A stretch of 64,000 nucleotides of DNA from Phocaeicola faecalis (GCF_021730445.1 NZ_JADNRM010000012.1:1265-65264), one strand, 5' to 3'. Positions 27,011-37,426 are shown, counted from the first letter of the stretch. Numbers and translations: made by a program. The notes: generated by a model from the letters alone, not told the origin.

Positions 27011-27574
27011 CTAATATCCTTCCCACGACTTGGCTTCCTTGGTATTCTTTTCCTTGGCACGCATTTTTTTGCTAAATATGATGCCCAAGAGTTTATCTGC
27101 ATTAAAAGTGGTGCTGATACCGGCTCCCACCATCAAAGCACTGGGAGTGAACTTTCCTGCCGATGCCGGTTCGAGCCGCGAATCATAACCAGCCAGATAT
27201 TCCTTATTAAGCGGAATCTCCACATAAATCTTTTCTTCGTCAGGAGAATTAAAAGGACCGTAAGGCAACAGACGGATATACCCTTGGCCGTCAATCGTAT
27301 CTATCTGAGAAATATAATAGCGGGGAAGTTCTGTCTCAAACTTCATATTCTTTTTAGGGAAAGGAGTGGACTTCATTTTCCACTTCTCCGGATTAAACAA
27401 GCGGTCTATCTCTTGTTGGGTTTCATCATCGATAACGATTTCCACCTGTCCGTTCAACAACTGTTGCAAACGCAATGAATCCTGTTTTGTCAATTGCCTT
27501 GACTCTCCTGTCTTCTGGGCAAAAGAAAAGAACGGCAAACACAAACATACTAAAAGGAAGAATATACGTTTCAT
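27011..27574 (-). CDS. Small secreted protein of unknown function
   Basis: The product has 187 residues from the start that opens the signal peptide MKRIFFLLVCLCLPFFSFAQ. An ATG nine codons upstream would place basic residues before it and is less likely. The mature part is charged, with segments LTKQDSLRLQQLLNGQVEIVIDDETQQEIDRL and a C-terminal KMRAKEKNTKEAKSWEGY tail. I do not recognise a domain. A proline-rich motif PYGPFNSPDEEKIYVEIPL in the middle suggests a compact fold. It is downstream of murF-alr on the same strand with an 88-bp gap, so it may share that transcript. Confidence 0.65.
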   Translation of the reverse strand: MKRIFFLLVCLCLPFFSFAQKTGESRQLTKQDSLRLQQLLNGQVEIVIDDETQQEIDRLFNPEKWKMKSTPFPKKNMKFETELPRYYISQIDTIDGQGYIRLLPYGPFNSPDEEKIYVEIPLNKEYLAGYDSRLEPASAGKFTPSALMVGAGISTTFNADKLLGIIFSKKMRAKEKNTKEAKSWEGY

Positions 27575-27662
27575 GGCATTCCGTTTTTTGGTTATTTCCA
27601 AATATACAGAAAAGAAACGTAAATTCTTCCTTCTTACCGGGATTATTGAGGTCGTTTTTTCG

Positions 27663-30128
27663 TTAATCCTGGTAATAAACTCTTTTCACCCGATTAGAGA
27701 CACTTGTCAATATCTCGTAAGGAATTGTCTCCAGAATTTCAGCCAAGACCGTTACCGGTAAATCATCACCAAATATCACTGCCTTGTCCCCTTCTTTGCA
27801 GTCGATATCCGTCACATCTATCATGCACACATCCATACATATATTACCTACATACGGTGCTTTCTGTCCGTTCACCAAACAGTAAGCGTGTCCATTACCC
27901 AATTTACGGTTCAATCCGTCGGCATAGCCGATAGGGATGGCCGCTATGCGGGAATCACGCTCCAAATGCCCCTTCCGACTGTAGCCCACAGTCTCCTCTT
28001 TGGGTACATCGTGTATCTGGAGAATCGTTGTTTTCAACGTACTGACATTATGAATAATCTTATTGGTAAAAGGATCCACACCATATAGCCCTATTCCCAG
28101 ACGAACCATATCGAACTGCGCACCGGGATAACGCTCTATGCCCGCAGTATTACAGATATGGCGCAATATCTTATGCGGAAAAGCATCCTGCAACTCCTGT
28201 GATGCTTTTTCAAAAGTTTCTATCTGACGGCGCGTGAAGGAATCAAACTGTTCGGCATCACTTCCCACCAAGTGCGAAAATACGGAACGAGGAATGACAG
28301 CCGTCTGCTTTTTCAGACGCTCTATCAACTCTGGTATCTCATCCGGCGTAAAGCCGAGCCGATGCATACCGGTATCCAGTTTGATATGAATAGGGAAATT
28401 AGTCACTCCTTCTTTTTCGGCAGCCTTTATCAATTCATTCAATAAATGGAAACTATAAACTTCAGGTTCGAGCTTATAATCGAACATGGTTTTGAAGGCG
28501 GTCAATTCCGGATTCATAATAATGATGGAACTGGTTATACCGGCTTTTCTCAAGTCCGAACCTTCATCGGCAACCGCTACAGCCAAATAATCCACCCGAT
28601 GGTCTTGAAGGGTCTTCGCTATCTCGTATGAACCGGCTCCATAAGCCGATGCCTTCACCATACACACCATCTTTGTCTCCGGTTTCAACTTACTACGATA
28701 ATAATTCAGGTTATCAACCAATGCATTCAGATTTATTTCCAGAATCGTTTCATGTACTTTCAGCTCCAGACGATCCGAAATATCATCGAAATGGAAACTT
28801 CGTGAACCCTTTATCAAGACAACCTCATTACGCAAGTTGAACAATAGGTCAGACTTCAACAATTCTTCCGTGCTGTGAAAGAAATACTTCTCTATTTCAA
28901 AACGAGAAGAGGCTGTACGAATCTCATCACCTACCCCGATAATCTTTTCCACTCCACGGCTATGCACCAGTTCGGCCACCTGACGGTAAAGCAGTTTACT
29001 GCTTTGCCCCGTTTCAAGCATATCCGAAAGAATCAGCGTACGTCTCTTGCCTTTGTCTTCCGAGCGGCGTGACATAAAATCAAGTGCAATATCCAATGAC
29101 GCCAAATCCGAATTGTAACTATCATTGATAATGACACAGCCATTCTTTCCTTCTTTCACCTCCAAACGCATCGCAATTTGTTCCAAATGCGCCATACGCT
29201 CTGCAATGTCTTCGGCAGGTACCATCATATATAAAGCCACCGCCAGACAATGCAATGAGTTTTCAATAGATGCATCATCAATAAACGGTATCTTATATTC
29301 ATTCGGCATCCCCAAATAACGGTATTTAATAGTGGTGGAGTCCTCTCCTTTCCGAACAGACTCTATAAACAAAGGACGTTCATTGTCCTTCTTAGACCAG
29401 GCAATCTCACGCGAAGTAAAAAGAGACTTACTTACACAAGAACTGATTAGTTCATTATCACCATCATAGATAATCACATCACAGTCCTTAAAAAGTGTCA
29501 GCTTCTCCATACATTTCTCCTGAACAGAAAAAAAGTTCTCTTGATGCGCACCGCCGATATTTGTCAATATACCGATAGTAGGACGGATAATACTCTGCAA
29601 AGCCTCCATTTCACCCATCTCAGAAATACCGGCTTCAAAGATAGCCAACTGGGTTTCTTCATTCATCAACCACACAGAAAGCGGTACCCCAATCTGTGAA
29701 TTATAACTGCGAGGAGAACGAGTAACCGCACGGTCGGGGCTGAGCAACTGATACAACCATTCTTTCACTACGGTTTTGCCGTTACTTCCGGTAATGCCGA
29801 CCACCGGAATGAGGAACTGCTCCCTGTGTTTCTCCGCCAGCTTTTGCAACCCCTTTAACGGATTGGCCAATTGCAAAAAATTGGCATCGGCATAAACATC
29901 CTTGTTTTCAGGCAGTTCACTCACTACAAAATTACGCACTCCACGTTCATACAAATCGGGAATATACTTATGACCGTCATTACGTTTGGTTTTCAACGCG
30001 AAAAATAAAGTTTCTTCGGGAAAGCACAACGAACGGCTATCCGTTAAAATCCAATCAATCTGTGCATTGCGGTCACCAACACGTTTGGCACCCAAGACCT
30101 TTACTATATTTTCAATTGAGCTTGACAT
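27663..30128 (-). CDS. Bifunctional MurF ligase / alanine racemase
   Basis: The product has 821 residues. The first half (to about 450) is MurF, UDP-MurNAc-tripeptide:D-Ala-D-Ala ligase, with the ATP loop GITGSNGKTVVKEWL and LAIFEAGISEMGEM. The second half is a PLP-dependent alanine racemase: MVCMVKASAYGAGSYEIAKT holds the PLP lysine (usual form VKADAYGHG), followed by HIKLDTGMHRLGF, NTAGIERYPGAQFDMVRLGIGLYG and VSNRVKRVY at the end. The fusion supplies D-alanine and uses it for the peptidoglycan precursor. The fused arrangement is known in Bacteroidetes. The gene overlaps the upstream GSCFA gene by 25 bp, which indicates translational coupling. Confidence 0.95.
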   Translation of the reverse strand: MSSSIENIVKVLGAKRVGDRNAQIDWILTDSRSLCFPEETLFFALKTKRNDGHKYIPDLYERGVRNFVVSELPENKDVYADANFLQLANPLKGLQKLAEKHREQFLIPVVGITGSNGKTVVKEWLYQLLSPDRAVTRSPRSYNSQIGVPLSVWLMNEETQLAIFEAGISEMGEMEALQSIIRPTIGILTNIGGAHQENFFSVQEKCMEKLTLFKDCDVIIYDGDNELISSCVSKSLFTSREIAWSKKDNERPLFIESVRKGEDSTTIKYRYLGMPNEYKIPFIDDASIENSLHCLAVALYMMVPAEDIAERMAHLEQIAMRLEVKEGKNGCVIINDSYNSDLASLDIALDFMSRRSEDKGKRRTLILSDMLETGQSSKLLYRQVAELVHSRGVEKIIGVGDEIRTASSRFEIEKYFFHSTEELLKSDLLFNLRNEVVLIKGSRSFHFDDISDRLELKVHETILEINLNALVDNLNYYRSKLKPETKMVCMVKASAYGAGSYEIAKTLQDHRVDYLAVAVADEGSDLRKAGITSSIIIMNPELTAFKTMFDYKLEPEVYSFHLLNELIKAAEKEGVTNFPIHIKLDTGMHRLGFTPDEIPELIERLKKQTAVIPRSVFSHLVGSDAEQFDSFTRRQIETFEKASQELQDAFPHKILRHICNTAGIERYPGAQFDMVRLGIGLYGVDPFTNKIIHNVSTLKTTILQIHDVPKEETVGYSRKGHLERDSRIAAIPIGYADGLNRKLGNGHAYCLVNGQKAPYVGNICMDVCMIDVTDIDCKEGDKAVIFGDDLPVTVLAEILETIPYEILTSVSNRVKRVYYQD

Positions 30129-31090
30129 TGTTCTAATTCTTTTTGAAGTTCAAAATACGGGAACTTTTCTTTCATCCTGCTTATCTTTAACACTATTTGA
30201 GTTAAAAAACTACGGTATGCCTCTGAACCGGCATCGAAAGGTTTATGATTCAATCCTTTGCATATCTCTTCCCATTCTTTCATTATCTGCCGTGTCTGAG
30301 TACTGAAATAAGTATCTCCGAAGCACTCCCACAAATAAGATACGGCCACACGCGAAGGATGAAGCATATCGTCTGCATAAAAGCGGTAATCGCGAAGTTC
30401 ATCCATCATAATCTCATAAGAAGGGAAATAATGACACATCGGAAAATGGCGTTGTAAAGTATCTACCGCCAATAAAAGGGTCGACTTACTTATCTGATTA
30501 CCATGCATACCATCTTTAGCGTGCCGGATGGGACTGACCGTGAACAGAACATTCAGACGAGGGTTCAATTCCCGCAAAGTTTTCAACAAGTTGAAATATT
30601 CGCTCACTATTTCTTCTACTGAAAGAAGCCTGCGAGTGAACAATTTATCCGGTTGTTTATGGCAGTTACCCACAATCGTCCCAGTCTCTTTCAGAGAATA
30701 GACCCATGCCGTCCCCCACGTTATCATCAGCCAGTCGGTTTGCGGCAATTCCATGGCAGCTCTCCCCAACCTGTCATTAATCCGCGACAGACATTCTTCT
30801 GCCGAATTGCCTGAAAAAGAGCTATGATGCATAAAACTATGCCAACCCGCCCTGTCGCAAAACAAATCCGCCTCATTATAAGTTTTATAAGAGAGAGTTT
30901 GACGGATAGCCTCTGCCACAGATAAAGGATTATATAGAATACCAAAAGGGTTCACATCACACCGAAACTTATTTGCCAGCAACAAATTTCCGATATTTTC
31001 GGCAAAACAGGAACCAAATAGCATAATTCGGTCAGAATGACGGATTTCTGTTTCCTTTTTAGGCAGTTCTACTTGCGTTCTGAAATTCAT
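30104..31090 (-). CDS. GSCFA family protein (SGNH-hydrolase-like)
   Basis: The product has 328 residues with no signal peptide. The family-naming motif is present near residue 27 (IMLFGSCFAENIGNLLLANK), with its serine in the position of block I of SGNH hydrolases. Further family blocks are DWLMITWGTAWVY and LNVLFTVSPIRHAKDGMHGN, and YRFYADDMLHPSRVAVSYLW carries the Asp and His expected near the C-terminal catalytic block. The enzymatic substrate is unknown. Overlap with murF-alr points to a cell-envelope role by association only. A divergent promoter region of about 90 bp separates it from dxs. Confidence 0.88.
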   Translation of the reverse strand: MNFRTQVELPKKETEIRHSDRIMLFGSCFAENIGNLLLANKFRCDVNPFGILYNPLSVAEAIRQTLSYKTYNEADLFCDRAGWHSFMHHSSFSGNSAEECLSRINDRLGRAAMELPQTDWLMITWGTAWVYSLKETGTIVGNCHKQPDKLFTRRLLSVEEIVSEYFNLLKTLRELNPRLNVLFTVSPIRHAKDGMHGNQISKSTLLLAVDTLQRHFPMCHYFPSYEIMMDELRDYRFYADDMLHPSRVAVSYLWECFGDTYFSTQTRQIMKEWEEICKGLNHKPFDAGSEAYRSFLTQIVLKISRMKEKFPYFELQKELEQCQAQLKI

Positions 31091-31150
31091 ATCAATAAGA
31101 GTCTATCTAATTTTTAAGGACAAATGTAATCATAATACACATAATTATGC

Positions 31151-31159
31151 TATTTTTGC
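31151..31159 (+). promoter_or_regulatory. -7 element of the dxs-trkA-trkH operon
   Basis: TATTTTTGC matches TAnnTTTGy. It lies inside a longer in-frame extension of dxs that begins at 31147, which argues that translation starts downstream of it, at 31183. Confidence 0.55.
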
Positions 31160-31182
31160 AAGATATTTATCATATCATAGGA

Positions 31183-33081
31183 ATGGAACAGGATACTTCA
31201 TATATGTTGCTGAAAAGTTTAGATACACCGGAAGATTTGCGCCGCTTAGGGGCAGACAAACTGCCCGAAGTATGTAAAGAGCTGAGGCAAAAAATAATAG
31301 ATGAGCTCTCACGCAATCCGGGACACTTCGGTTCCAGTCTGGGAGTGGTAGAACTGACCGTAGCCTTACATTATGTATTTGATACTCCTTACGACCGCAT
31401 TGTATGGGATGTAGGCCATCAGGCTTACGGCCATAAGATATTGACAGGCCGCAGGGATACATTCTGCACGAACCGCAAATTACACGGTCTGTGCCCTTTT
31501 CCATCTCCTCACGAAAGCGAGTATGACACTTTTACGTGCGGGCACGCTTCCAACTCCATTTCAGCTGCGCTCGGAATGGCTGTTGCAGCCAAGAAAAACG
31601 GTGAAAACAACCGCCATGTGGTGGCAGTCATCGGTGACGGCTCAATGAGTGGCGGTCTGGCATTCGAAGGGCTAAACAACGCTTCTTCTACTCCCAACAA
31701 TCTCTTGATTATCCTGAATGATAACAATATGGCTATCGACCGCAGTGTGGGCGGGATGAAACAATATCTGCTAAACCTCCAGATGTCTGAAGGTTACAAC
31801 AAGATACGATACAAGATTTCAAAAATGTTCCATAAGTGGGGCATACTGAACGAAGAGCGCCGGAAGAGCCTGATTCGCTTCAATAATAGTCTGAAATCCA
31901 TGCTCGTACAGCAACAAAATGTGTTTGAGGGAATGAATATCCGCTATTTTGGTCCTATTGACGGGCACGATGTCAATAATCTGGCACGTGTCTTGAAAGA
32001 AATAAAAGACATGCAAGGCCCCAAGTTGCTCCATATCCATACCACTAAAGGCAAAGGATTTGGCCCGGCAGAAAAAGCTGCTACCATTTGGCATGCACCC
32101 GGCATCTTTGATAAGGAAACCGGAGAACGCATTGTGGTAGATACCGACGGACTTCCCCCTTTGTTTCAGGATGTATTTGGCAATACGCTATTGGAGCTGG
32201 CACAACAAAACGATAAAATAGTGGGAGTGACACCGGCAATGCCATCGGGCTGCTCTATGAATATATTAATGAAAGCAATGCCCGACCGTGGATTTGATGT
32301 AGGCATAGCAGAAGGTCATGCTGTTACCTTCTCCGGTGGTATGGCAAAAGACGGATTAATCCCATTCTGCAACATCTATTCGTCCTTCATGCAACGTGCA
32401 TACGACAATGTCATCCACGATGTAGCCATTCAAAAGTTGAACGTCGTTCTTTGTCTGGACCGGGCGGGAATTGTGGGCGAGGACGGCCCTACCCATCATG
32501 GTGCATTCGACTTGGCATATATGCGCCCCATTCCTAATCTGACGGTGGCATCTCCTTACGACGAGCATGAGCTGCGCAATCTGATGTATACCGCACAACT
32601 TCCGGATAAAGGACCTTTTGTGATTCGTTACCCACGGGGAAGAGGAGTGCTGGTGGATTGGAAATCTCCTTTTGAAGAAATTGAGATAGGCAAAGGACGA
32701 AAACTGAAAAACGGAAAAGATATAGCAGTCATCACCCTCGGTCCGATTGGCAATGTGGCACAAAAAACAATTGCCCGCGCTGAAGCTGAAAGCAAGATGA
32801 GCATCGCCCATTACGACCTGCGCTTCTTAAAGCCGTTGGACGAAGAGATGTTGCACGAAATAGGAAAGAACTTCCACCGGATAGTCACCATCGAAGACGG
32901 TGTGCTGAAAGGTGGAATGGGCAGCGCTATTCTGGAGTTTATGGCAGACAACGGATACACTCCCACTGTCCGCCGCATCGGTTTGCCGGATAAATTTGTA
33001 GAACACGGTCCGGTGAAAGACCTGCATCGTTTATGCGGTATGGATGAAGAAGGTATTTACAAGGTATTGGTATCATTCTAA
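31183..33081 (+). CDS. dxs: 1-deoxy-D-xylulose-5-phosphate synthase
   Basis: The product has 632 residues from the ATG at 31183 ([10 protein letters not shown]). The ATG at 31147 is unlikely because a promoter element overlaps it, and a third ATG at 31204 is possible. Thiamine-diphosphate enzyme features are clear: [20 protein letters not shown] with the proton-shuttling His, [16 protein letters not shown], the TPP-binding [17 protein letters not shown] ending in [21 protein letters not shown] in the second domain, and [15 protein letters not shown]. It condenses pyruvate and glyceraldehyde-3-phosphate in the first step of the MEP isoprenoid pathway, in the cytoplasm. It is followed after 15 bp by trkA, a linkage of unrelated functions in one operon. 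Confidence 0.95.
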   Translation: MEQDTSYMLLKSLDTPEDLRRLGADKLPEVCKELRQKIIDELSRNPGHFGSSLGVVELTVALHYVFDTPYDRIVWDVGHQAYGHKILTGRRDTFCTNRKLHGLCPFPSPHESEYDTFTCGHASNSISAALGMAVAAKKNGENNRHVVAVIGDGSMSGGLAFEGLNNASSTPNNLLIILNDNNMAIDRSVGGMKQYLLNLQMSEGYNKIRYKISKMFHKWGILNEERRKSLIRFNNSLKSMLVQQQNVFEGMNIRYFGPIDGHDVNNLARVLKEIKDMQGPKLLHIHTTKGKGFGPAEKAATIWHAPGIFDKETGERIVVDTDGLPPLFQDVFGNTLLELAQQNDKIVGVTPAMPSGCSMNILMKAMPDRGFDVGIAEGHAVTFSGGMAKDGLIPFCNIYSSFMQRAYDNVIHDVAIQKLNVVLCLDRAGIVGEDGPTHHGAFDLAYMRPIPNLTVASPYDEHELRNLMYTAQLPDKGPFVIRYPRGRGVLVDWKSPFEEIEIGKGRKLKNGKDIAVITLGPIGNVAQKTIARAEAESKMSIAHYDLRFLKPLDEEMLHEIGKNFHRIVTIEDGVLKGGMGSAILEFMADNGYTPTVRRIGLPDKFVEHGPVKDLHRLCGMDEEGIYKVLVSF

Positions 33082-33096
33082 AAGAGAAAGATAAAA

Positions 33097-34437
33097 ATGA
33101 AGATTATTATTGCAGGAGCCGGAGCCGTAGGCACCCATCTGGCAAAACTGCTTTCAGGTGAAAAACAAGATATTATCCTGATGGATGAGAACGAGGAGAA
33201 GTTGAGTAAATTGGATTCCAACTTCGACTTGATGACAGTCAATGCATCCCCGACTTCCATTTCCGGTCTGAAGAATGCCGGGGTAGCGGGAGCCGATCTC
33301 TTTATCGGTGTCATGCCGGAGGAAAGCCGCAACATGACAGCATGTATGCTGGCTACTAACCTAGGTGCCAAAAAGACTGTAGCCCGTATTGACAACTACG
33401 AATATCTATTACCCAAACATAAGGAATTCTTTTCACACCTAGGGGTTCATTCACTAATCTATCCCGAAATGCTGGCTGCAAAAGAAATTGTAGACGCCAT
33501 CAAGATGAGCTGGATTCGCCAATGGTGGGAGTTCTGCGGCGGTGCACTGGTGTTGATTGGTACAAAGATGCGTGAAACGGCAGAAATCCTGAATGTGCCT
33601 CTGCACGAACTGGGCGGACGCAATATTCCATTCCACATTGTAGCGATTAAAAGAGGCAATGAAACGATTATCCCACGCGGAGATGACACCATCAAACTAC
33701 ATGACATTGTTTATTTTACCACTACCAAGAAATATATTCCTTATATCCGTAAAATAGCCGGAAAAGAAAATTACGCAGATGTGCGTAACGTAATGATTAT
33801 GGGAGGCAGCCGCATAGCCGTCCGTACGACTCAATACGTACCTGAATACATGCAGGTAAAAATCATCGAAAACGATATCAACCGTTGCAATCGCCTGACC
33901 GAAGTGGTAGACGATAAAGTAATGATTATCAATGGAGACGGTCGGGATATGGATTTGCTGTTAGAAGAAGGTCTTCGCAATACCGAGGCCTTTGTAGCGT
34001 TGACAGACAATTCGGAAACAAATATCCTGGCATGCCTTGCAGCCAAAAGAATGGGCGTAACCAAAACCGTTGCAGAGGTGGAAAACATTGATTATATCAG
34101 TATGGCAGAAAGTTTGGATATCGGTACGGTCATCAATAAAAAGATGATTGCTGCCAGTCATATTTACCAAATGATGCTGGACGCCGACGTATCCAATGTA
34201 AAATGCCTGACTTTTGCCAATGCCGATGTTGCTGAATTTACGGTAAAAGCCGGTTCACGCATTACCAAAGATACCATTAAAGACATGGGGCTTCCCAAAG
34301 GAGTGACCATCGGCGGCCTGATTCGAAATGGAGAAGGTATCTTGGTAACAGGTAATACAATCATCCAGCCGGAAGACCATGTAGTAGTATTCTGTTTGGG
34401 GATGATGATTAAAAAAGCTGAAAAATTCTTCAACTGA
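33097..34437 (+). CDS. trkA: TrkA potassium uptake regulator (peripheral NAD-binding subunit)
   Basis: The product has 446 residues. It contains two RCK repeats: the first Rossmann motif is IIIAGAGAVGTHLAKLL with DENEEKL following, and the second begins at MIMGGSRIAVRTTQYV with VKIIENDINRCNRL. Each is followed by an RCK_C-like region (IPRGDDTIKLHDIVYFTTT, and VTIGGLIRNGEGILVTGNTI near the end). TrkA binds NAD(H)/ATP on the cytoplasmic face and gates the TrkH channel. The stop codon overlaps the trkH start by one base (TGATG), so the two subunits are translationally coupled. Confidence 0.94.
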   Translation: MKIIIAGAGAVGTHLAKLLSGEKQDIILMDENEEKLSKLDSNFDLMTVNASPTSISGLKNAGVAGADLFIGVMPEESRNMTACMLATNLGAKKTVARIDNYEYLLPKHKEFFSHLGVHSLIYPEMLAAKEIVDAIKMSWIRQWWEFCGGALVLIGTKMRETAEILNVPLHELGGRNIPFHIVAIKRGNETIIPRGDDTIKLHDIVYFTTTKKYIPYIRKIAGKENYADVRNVMIMGGSRIAVRTTQYVPEYMQVKIIENDINRCNRLTEVVDDKVMIINGDGRDMDLLLEEGLRNTEAFVALTDNSETNILACLAAKRMGVTKTVAEVENIDYISMAESLDIGTVINKKMIAASHIYQMMLDADVSNVKCLTFANADVAEFTVKAGSRITKDTIKDMGLPKGVTIGGLIRNGEGILVTGNTIIQPEDHVVVFCLGMMIKKAEKFFN

Positions 34438-35891
34438 TGATTAACTCTAAAATGATATGCAAAATCATGGGCTCTCTTTTCTTTATCGAAGCGGGCTTCC
34501 TGATTTTATGCGCATTGCTTGCCATATATTATAAAGAAGCAGATTTAACTGCATTCCTTTCTTCGGCCGCCATCACAGCAGGGGCCGGTATTGTCTTCTC
34601 CCTATTCGGAAAGAATGCCGAAAGGAAAATCAGCCGTCGCGACGGCTATGTAGTAGTATCCCTTGCTTGGATTTTCTTCTCCCTGTTCGGAATGTTGCCG
34701 TTTTATCTGAGTGGACATATTCCCAGCATCACTGATGCGTTTTTTGAAACCATGTCGGGATTCACCACTACCGGAGCCAGCATTTTGGATAATATCGAAT
34801 CATTGCCCCACGGGTTACTTTTCTGGCGAAGTATGACCCAATGGATCGGAGGGCTGGGAATTGTATTCTTTACCATTGCCGTACTACCCATTTTCGGAGT
34901 AGGCGGTGTGCAGTTATTTGCAGCCGAAGCTACAGGACCTACCCATGACAAAGTACATCCCCGCATCGGTGTCACCGCCAAATGGATTTGGAGCATCTAT
35001 CTGGGACTGACCATAACGGAAGTATTCTTACTATTGCTGGGCGGAATGAATCTGTTCGACAGTGTGTGCCATTCATTGACAACTACTGCTACAGGAGGAT
35101 ACTCCACCAAGCAAAACAGCATTGCCGCTTTTCATTCTCCTTATATAGAATATGTAATCACGCTTTTCATGTTCTTGTCGGGTATCAACTTTACCCTGCT
35201 GTTTCTATTCTTCCTGAAAGGAAAGTTCAAACGGCTGATTGAGAATACCGAGTTTCATTGGTATCTGGGTACTGTAGGCTGTTTTACCCTGTTCACCACC
35301 ATTACACTGGTCATTACCAGTCCGATGGGAGTGGAAGAATCATTCCGAAAAGCTATTTTTCAAGTAGTCTCCTTACAGACCACCACCGGATTTATTTCTG
35401 CAGATTACATGACCTGGGTGCCGGTACTGTGGACATTAATGTGTATCATCATGTTCTTCGGAGCATGTGCAGGTTCCACTTCCGGAGGTATAAAATGTAT
35501 TCGTATTGCCATCATGAGCCGTGTATCAAAGAATGAGTTCAAGCGAATCATCCATCCCAATGCAGTTCTGCCGGTCCGTATCAACCGTCAGGTGATTTCT
35601 GCCACAACCAAATCGGCTATACTGGCATTTACCTTCCTTTATATAACTATTGTCTTTATAGGGTGGCTATTGCTTATGATGTTGGGAGTAGGATTTGAAG
35701 AAGCATACAGTGTCGTGATTTCCAGCTTAGGCAATGTCGGCCCGGGCATAGGCAAGTGCGGACCTTCTTATTCGTGGAGCGGATTGCCCGATATGGCCAA
35801 ATGGATTAGTGCATTACTCATGCTCATCGGCCGTTTGGAATTATTTACCGTCCTATTGTTGTTTACTCCCGGATTTTGGAAGAAACACTAA
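34437..35891 (+). CDS. trkH: TrkH potassium uptake membrane subunit
   Basis: The product has 484 residues and about ten or more membrane segments arranged as four pore repeats. Selectivity-filter-like segments are visible: FFETMSGFTTTGASIL, CHSLTTTATGGYSTKQNS, VVSLQTTTGFISADY and VVISSLGNVGPGIG. Conserved GACAGSTSGGIKCIRI follows the third repeat. It conducts K+ into the cell together with TrkA. It is the last gene of the dxs-trkA-trkH run before a gap of about 100 bp. Confidence 0.94.
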   Translation: MINSKMICKIMGSLFFIEAGFLILCALLAIYYKEADLTAFLSSAAITAGAGIVFSLFGKNAERKISRRDGYVVVSLAWIFFSLFGMLPFYLSGHIPSITDAFFETMSGFTTTGASILDNIESLPHGLLFWRSMTQWIGGLGIVFFTIAVLPIFGVGGVQLFAAEATGPTHDKVHPRIGVTAKWIWSIYLGLTITEVFLLLLGGMNLFDSVCHSLTTTATGGYSTKQNSIAAFHSPYIEYVITLFMFLSGINFTLLFLFFLKGKFKRLIENTEFHWYLGTVGCFTLFTTITLVITSPMGVEESFRKAIFQVVSLQTTTGFISADYMTWVPVLWTLMCIIMFFGACAGSTSGGIKCIRIAIMSRVSKNEFKRIIHPNAVLPVRINRQVISATTKSAILAFTFLYITIVFIGWLLLMMLGVGFEEAYSVVISSLGNVGPGIGKCGPSYSWSGLPDMAKWISALLMLIGRLELFTVLLLFTPGFWKKH

Positions 35892-35965
35892 GAAGTACGG
35901 AAGTCGCTTCACCTATGGAAAGAGAAAAAAAACAATTTATAATGATAAAATTCCAAATTTATGGC

Positions 35966-35974
35966 TAACTTTGT
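35966..35974 (+). promoter_or_regulatory. -7 element before the small secreted protein gene
   Basis: TAACTTTGT fits TAnnTTTGy, 23 bp before the start codon at 35998. The -33 region does not match well. Confidence 0.5.
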
Positions 35975-35997
35975 GACCTCTAAATAAAATCATCATT

Positions 35998-36387
35998 ATG
36001 AACAATATGCTGAAGATATTTATTTCTCTTTTGTTTTCCCTGCTCTTGATGACAATAGTGGGACAAGAAGAGTGTACTTCAGTGACGAGTTCATCTCCCC
36101 AGAAATCAAGTATAACCTCTTCTTATCAGCAAACACAAAGTCCGTGTAAAAAGACCATGGATTTCCTGTTTATCAACCGTTTTGCTGATATGCCACAAGT
36201 AGCAATAGCTCTTGACAATCCGGATTTGACTTCAAAATCCAAATGTGCTCTCCGTCTGCTTGCGACACTGAATGATTTCTGGAAACAGGAGCTACAAACA
36301 AACAACATACATTTTCATTCATTCATTTCCCATTACTCGCATGCCGTGGATTACTATATCTATGCACTACGGCGAATCATTATTTAA
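35998..36387 (+). CDS. Small secreted protein, unknown
   Basis: The product has 129 residues. The N-terminus (MNNMLKIFISLLFSLLLMTI) looks like a signal peptide, and the mature part carries four Cys and a Ser/Thr/Gln-rich stretch (SSSPQKSSITSSYQQTQS). The C-terminal half is helical (CALRLLATLNDFWKQEL, HYSHAVDYYIYALRRI). No domain is recognised. It has its own promoter-like element and lies between trkH and the nuo operon. Signal peptide, promoter and length make it a likely real gene, but function is unknown. Confidence 0.6.
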   Translation: MNNMLKIFISLLFSLLLMTIVGQEECTSVTSSSPQKSSITSSYQQTQSPCKKTMDFLFINRFADMPQVAIALDNPDLTSKSKCALRLLATLNDFWKQELQTNNIHFHSFISHYSHAVDYYIYALRRIII

Positions 36388-36423
36388 TTTTATACATTCA
36401 GGTCAAAGGCCCAAACAAAGTAT

Positions 36424-36445
36424 CTTACATTAAGCGTTATGTAAG
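36424..36445. other. Small hairpin upstream of the nuo operon
   Basis: CTTACAT (36424-36430) pairs with ATGTAAG (36439-36445) in the 107-bp gap before nuoA. There is no T run, so it is more likely an operator or leader structure than a terminator. Confidence 0.35.
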
Positions 36446-36494
36446 CAGGCTTTGCATTCAATCACATTTTGTCTAATCACAAAAAAGTTTAGAT

Positions 36495-36845
36495 ATGTAT
36501 TTTACATTATTAGTTGTCGTTATCCTGACGGCAATCGCACTAGTTGCCGTGGCTTTGGGCATTGCCCGTGCCATATCCCCCCGTTCGTACAACCCGCAAA
36601 AAGGGGAGGCTTATGAATGTGGTATCCCCACGCGCGGACAGTCATGGATGCAGTTCAAGGTAGGTTACTATCTGTTTGCTATCCTATTTCTTATGTTTGA
36701 TGTTGAAACGGTATTTCTTTTTCCGTGGGCGGCAGTCGTTCAGGACTTAGGAGTATACGGTTTAGTCAGTATCCTCTTCTTTATTGTAGTACTCGTATTA
36801 GGTCTGGCATACGCCTGGAAGAAAGGAGCATTGGAATGGAAATAA
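36495..36845 (+). CDS. nuoA: NADH-quinone oxidoreductase subunit A
   Basis: The product has 116 residues and three membrane segments. The signature [13 protein letters not shown] with the conserved Cys lies in the first loop, and [15 protein letters not shown] with its conserved acidic residues is in the second helix region. It is part of the membrane arm of complex I, next to the quinone site. It is the first gene of an eleven-gene run (nuoA, B, CD, H, I, J, K, L, M, N) and overlaps nuoB by 10 bp. Confidence 0.95.
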   Translation: MYFTLLVVVILTAIALVAVALGIARAISPRSYNPQKGEAYECGIPTRGQSWMQFKVGYYLFAILFLMFDVETVFLFPWAAVVQDLGVYGLVSILFFIVVLVLGLAYAWKKGALEWK

Positions 36846-37423
36846 AGAAACCGGTCATAAAATCTATCCCTTATGAAGATTTCAAAGATAATGAGTATCT
36901 GGAGAACATGGTCAAGCAACTTAATGAAGGAGGTACCAAAGTACTTATCGGTTGTTTGGACGACCTCATCAACTGGGGACGCAGCAACTCGCTGTGGCCG
37001 CTTACCTTTGCAACCAGTTGCTGTGGAATCGAGTTTATGGCAGTCGGTGCTGCCCGGTATGACTTTGCCCGTTTTGGGTTTGAAGTAGCCCGTGCCAGTC
37101 CGCGACAAGCAGATATGATTATGGTAGCCGGAACCATCACACACAAAATGGCACCGGTATTAAAACGACTTTATGACCAAATGGCAGACCCTAAATATGT
37201 GATTGCAGTGGGCGGATGCGCCATCAGTGGAGGTCCGTTCAAGAAGTCATACCATGTGCTGAACGGAGTTGACAAGATATTACCGGTGGACGTATATATC
37301 CCCGGATGCCCTCCACGGCCCGAAGCCTTATTATACGGCATGATACAACTGCAACGTAAAGTAAAACTGGAAAAATTCTTTGGCGGAGTGAACCGCAAGG
37401 AAGAAGAACCACGAAAGGAATAA
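36836..37423 (+). CDS. nuoB: NADH-quinone oxidoreductase subunit B
   Basis: The product has 195 residues from the ATG at 36836, which overlaps the nuoA 3' end and has AGGAG 7-11 bp upstream. Longer in-frame starts inside nuoA lack support. Cys ligands of the N2 iron-sulfur cluster are all seen: the CC pair in [12 protein letters not shown], the Cys in [12 protein letters not shown] and the Cys in [15 protein letters not shown]. It passes electrons to quinone at the junction of the complex I arms. Confidence 0.95.
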   Translation: MEIKKPVIKSIPYEDFKDNEYLENMVKQLNEGGTKVLIGCLDDLINWGRSNSLWPLTFATSCCGIEFMAVGAARYDFARFGFEVARASPRQADMIMVAGTITHKMAPVLKRLYDQMADPKYVIAVGGCAISGGPFKKSYHVLNGVDKILPVDVYIPGCPPRPEALLYGMIQLQRKVKLEKFFGGVNRKEEEPRKE

Positions 37424-37426
37424 CTT

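Noticed and set aside
31147-31182. Longer dxs start at 31147
   Set aside because: A TAnnTTTGy promoter element (31151-31159) overlaps it, which fits a later start at 31183.
36725-36835. Longer nuoB frame starting inside nuoA
   Set aside because: The ATG at 36836 has AGGAG upstream and gives a normal NuoB N-terminus. The extension is the nuoA frame read out of phase.
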